DNA of 64,000 nt from Punica granatum (lineage: Eukaryota; Streptophyta; Magnoliopsida; Myrtales; Lythraceae). Under the pieces are notes generated by a model. The model saw nothing but the letters and a program-made list of their open reading frames with translations, was not told where the DNA came from and did no database searches. The stretch covers positions 13,091,001-13,155,000 of the forward strand of contig NC_045127.1 of the NCBI RefSeq assembly GCF_007655135.1, in the 5' to 3' direction. The position numbers were made by a program, and so were the translations under genes. Shown piece by piece: positions 60,462 to 64,000 of this stretch. Within the stretch, counting starts at the first letter, position 1; each line of letters begins with the position of its first letter.

Positions 60462-63080
60462 CCTTTCATATTTTAAGCAATCCAATACGTTTCAGATTGC
60501 GAGCCGGAGACAAGCCAGAGCAGAGGGAAAAGATATCGATCTATACGGTTTTGTACGTAGATTGTACTATCGATTCGAAAGCGAATGGTGATGGTCGAAA
60601 ATTGTACGTGTGATGGGCCAAATTGGAACTAATCAAACCCAACGGGGGAATAGGGAAAATATATATTACATAAAGGGCAGGGCAGAGGAAAGATCCAAAA
60701 TCAATTGAACGATGGAGTGGACCCAAATTTTATTAGGTGGGCCCGGTAGGTTGTTAGTTAGGGCGGGGGTTTGTCGTGTCCTTCGGCGGTATAAGTCCGT
60801 ATTTTCCTTTTCGCAACTTGAAAGTGCGACGACTCATCCTATGGTTACAATTTTTGGGGCCCATTGCTATTGGGTCCCTTTCATATCCCATCGTGACCAT
60901 AACCCTAACCTCGCGAATAAAACGGAGCTCGCATCCTCGAGTCAGTTTCCCGACTTTATAGCTAGAGCCTTTCATGTTGGAGCTAATTGATCATGACTTC
61001 GTGATTGAGACTAAATCACATGCTCAGTTCTGTAATTCGAATTGATAATGCTATTCTTCTGTAATCCTGAAAAGGACCAGTACGGTTTCTTATCTCGAAT
61101 TCTATTGAACAATGAACATCCCACTCTTGGTTTGGTCCTGTGCTTCTCATGTATTTACGTGTGTATCATTTAAAGAGGGTAAGTTATTTACGGGTTGCAG
61201 TGATACAATGATTTGTCAAGTAAGGCGTTAACGAGTAAGAATTCCGCTTAAAAAGAAGAATAGTCACACATTATACATTCTCTTAATGCATATGATTAAG
61301 AGGGTAGTAGTGGATGTACAATGTGTTATTTCATGTTTAAAAATGATTATCTTCTGTAATCCTGAAGAGGATAAGTACTGATTAAAAGGAAAAAATAACG
61401 TCACCAAACTTCAAGACGAGAACATATAAAAAAAACTTCAAACGGGATCGGGACTGATAGAATAATTCCGGAATCATGAACTGGATTTAAAGTGCATATA
61501 AGTAGTATTTGATTCAATAATTTGACAATTTATAATATGTTTACTATTAGAACATGTAGGGCACAAAATGACATGCCTGTCTCGACCAGAGCCTTCCACC
61601 GTCCCCACTAGATCATGTGCACTTCACATGCATTCATAGAATAATATGTATTACAGAAATGTAAAATGTAAAAAAATAAAAATAAAAAAGCATTAGTATT
61701 ATATATATATATATGTGTCCATTAATTGGGGGGCATGGTTCCATGCACAGAATCATCCATGCATGAAAACTTTCATCCATGTGAATGTTCATAAATGATA
61801 TCCATAACGAAAATGGTTGAGTCCCCGCCCCTCATCGACTGGCCAACTAACATGTATAGTTCGAGAAGTCGATCCATCATCGCAATGAGCAGATGTATTT
61901 ACTTCAGGGTTCATAACACTATTATCAGCTTGTTTCGGAATTCCGATCCACACACATCGCTGGCATTATCTATCACTTTCATTAGGCCTCAACTGCCGGG
62001 ATCAGAGTTCGGGAATGCAGCAGGAAGGGTGTGCTAAAAGAATTCGATATTTGTTCCGAAAAACACGAAAAGAATATCAAGGGAAAAGAATGAATAGTGA
62101 TTTGTGGATGGAAGAACAAGTACTATGGAGAGCAGTAGTGTTCGTTGGTGAAAAAAGGCGATGCCTAGACTTAAGTGGAATGGAAGAGAAGAAAGAACAG
62201 AATAGAAGATGAGAAAAGCGATCCATAATTATCATTTTTAACATTTTCATTGTCGTAAAATAAATATAATATGAATCATATAATTATTAATTGATTTAAA
62301 CAGTTCGACGCTTATTCTTATTAAATTAGATTTCGGATTTAAGTTTTGTAAATAGAGAAAATTCACAATTGAGAAAGTTTTAATCTTTAAAGGACCGACC
62401 TAACTCTTGAATTAGTTGGGTACATTAGAGTTTTCGAATACCAGAATGCATATTAAAAAAGAAAGTATTAATTGTTGTATTATTATCATTATTATCATTA
62501 TTATTATTATTATTATTTGAGGGAAGTCATGATGAAGCAAAAGACTGAAGGGGCTCACATGTAGGGCTCTCTGTGGGGGAGCGTGAGCCATGTGCTCCTC
62601 TGCAGTCTCCCTCCCACTTCCTATCTTTTCGTTGAGACAACAGAAAACACATATATATTATGTTTTTAATTAAGAATATTAGTATATTCGAGGTATCCAA
62701 GAAAACAGTGCGCGAACCAGACCGTACATCGAACCGGCTGTGCTCCCAATTCATGGGAGCTCAATCCGCCCCGCCAGGCTTCGAGAAAATCCGCGATTTG
62801 CTCCCATAACCCATTTTCGTATTTTCCAGAAGTCGTGTTTGGTATGATGGGAATGAAGCTAAACGTGACGTTTCAAGTCCCCGTGGCAATTCCATTTCTA
62901 CATTCTTCTTTTCCTTCTAATCATAATGTACTTCCTAATCCACGGGAGCACGGTGTTGTTATGGTCGGGTCGACGCATTCGGGTCGACGCAAAATAAAAT
63001 AATATGAGAGCGTGAGAGCGAGTGATGTTCCTCTTTGCTCATCTCCCGGATCTTGCCCCTCACCATTCAGCAAGTGCTGT
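60462..63080. other. Intergenic
   Basis: No supported gene. A 92-codon frame (60712-60990) and an 80-codon frame (61795-62037) have no recognisable domain. Contains a TTA/TCA-type microsatellite at about 62476-62518 and an AT tract at 61700-61715. The right end is the promoter side of the small gene at 63184. Confidence 0.5.
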
Positions 63081-63081
63081 C

Positions 63082-63090
63082 TATATATAT
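63082..63090 (+). promoter_or_regulatory. TATA box of the 63184 gene
   Basis: TATATATAT about 95 bp upstream of the ATG at 63184, giving an expected transcription start near 63115. It is followed by a CT/AG-rich leader. Confidence 0.6.
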
Positions 63091-63183
63091 AGGAATAAAT
63101 AAGGTTTCTCCTTTCCAGTCCAGAGGGGGGGGGCCCTGAGAAAGTGGAAAACAGTTGAAAGAGAATCGGAGAGACAAACGGGA

Positions 63184-63861
63184 ATGGCTTCTTGGAAGAA
63201 AACAATCACAACCCCTTTTAGGAAAGCCTGCACTTTCTTTAATAATCAGCAGCAACCCAGCACCTGCAGGGAGAAGAAGCCCCAGCAAGGTACACTACTA
63301 CCTCTGTCCCCCTGGAATTGTCTCCAAAACCCGAAGACAGAACCGTAGGATTCGGGATCGCTAGGTACAGGAATGGCACGGGAATGCAGCGACGTCTTTC
63401 CCAGAAGACTAGAAAGGTTTCCTGTGAATGGCCTTAAGTCTCAGCCCCCTGTGAGGTCTGTCCAACTTCAGAGAGACCTTTATAATCAATCTGTTAGGAA
63501 AAGAGTAGAATATGCAGTGGAGAAAAGTCGGGACTACCGAGCTTTACTCTACCAATCTTTGCGCGAAGAGTATGTCCATAATTCTATCCACCGGAATTCC
63601 ATGATGAAGGCCGAAATTGTGCAAGAAGAGCTTTGAGCTACGGAGATCCACATCGGCATACGACTCTTAACGAACACGCCAGATAACCAATTGTTTCTTC
63701 GGGGGAGACTTACGACATTTCGTTTTCCATTTGCAGGGAATGAGAACAGTGTCATGGCGCTGCAGGGAGAAGTCATGGCGTGCGGGTACGAGGATGTCCA
63801 AGTTATGTGGTCGATCCTCGACAAGTCAAAGGCCGCTACCGCTTGCAATCTCACATCTTGA
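63184..63861 (+). CDS. Small conserved plant protein of unknown function (76 aa), two exons
   Basis: Exon 1 is 63184-63289 (MASWKKTITTPFRKACTFFN...) and exon 2 is 63737-63861 (...GEVMACGYEDVQVMWSILDK...). The split codon joins in frame and the sum is 231 bp. The basic N-terminus ending in FFN and the C-terminal ACGYEDVQVMWSILDKSK motif are how I remember a family of short, uncharacterised plant proteins of about 80-130 aa. No domain with known activity is present. Unspliced, the frame of exon 1 would run on to a stop near 63350. The 447-bp intron holds an open frame (63373-63636, 87 aa). Confidence 0.8.
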
Positions 63862-64000
63862 CCGCTGCTACGACCACGGGAATCTCTACTTCTCCCCCCT
63901 CTCCTCGCCGAGATGTGCTTGTTGTCTAAGTACTCTGCTCATGTCCTGTATGTATCATGAAATCTGTAGATATGATCTCGTGGTCACGAGTATTTTCGCC

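Noticed and set aside
60712..60990. 92-codon plus-strand frame
   Set aside because: No domain, no splice context, overlapping antisense frame of similar length.
62540..62610. Imperfect hairpin (GGGGCTCACATG / CATGTGCTCC) suggestive of a microRNA precursor
   Set aside because: Stem is short with a mismatch-rich interior and does not match a plant microRNA I recognise.

Overview
This is plant nuclear DNA, most likely from a eudicot. The sequence is AT-rich. Its genes have many short exons with GT-AG introns, and the families are plant ones: a 13-exon GH1 beta-glucosidase, 12-exon ABCB transporters, a saposin-containing phytepsin and an S-adenosylmethionine synthetase with a single coding exon. 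The intergenic space is full of plant transposon families. I cannot name the species from the sequence alone.

Layout, left to right. 1-855 is the 3' end of a MuDR-like (MULE) transposase gene. 5407-7326 is a terminal-inverted-repeat element carrying a nested Tourist-like MITE. 8160-15524 (minus) is a complete secreted GH1 beta-glucosidase whose 3.7-kb second intron holds a MITE and a SINE. 18000-23450 (minus) is a complete ABCB full transporter of 1273 aa. 25770-27320 is a fold-back MULE-like element with a GC-rich core. 29415-30587 (plus) is S-adenosylmethionine synthetase. 31290-32255 (plus) is a decayed copy of the 3' end of the first ABCB gene. 32256-39955 is repeat-derived. 39956-45354 (plus) is a second complete ABCB full transporter of 1291 aa. 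47824 to about 53900 (minus) is a defective L1-type LINE interrupted by a MITE. 54136-54455 is a palindromic MITE. 55790-59019 (plus) is a complete phytepsin-type aspartic protease of 503 aa, with a possible 43-aa divergent small gene (55234-55365, minus) beside it. 59296-60461 carries a 350-bp direct duplication. 63184-63861 (plus) is a two-exon small conserved plant protein of 76 aa.

How the genes relate. The two ABCB genes and the relic come from local duplication followed by inversion: exon lengths and phases are the same in almost every exon, and the relic keeps an intron-exon junction and 3' flank of the first gene. Beta-glucosidase (deglycosylation), ABCB (export of amphipathic metabolites or auxin) and SAM synthetase (methyl donor) could in principle serve one specialised-metabolism pathway. 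That is inference from proximity only.

All multi-exon models were spliced by hand from GT-AG sites and protein-family continuity. Reading frame was checked by exon-length arithmetic. UTR ends are estimates.
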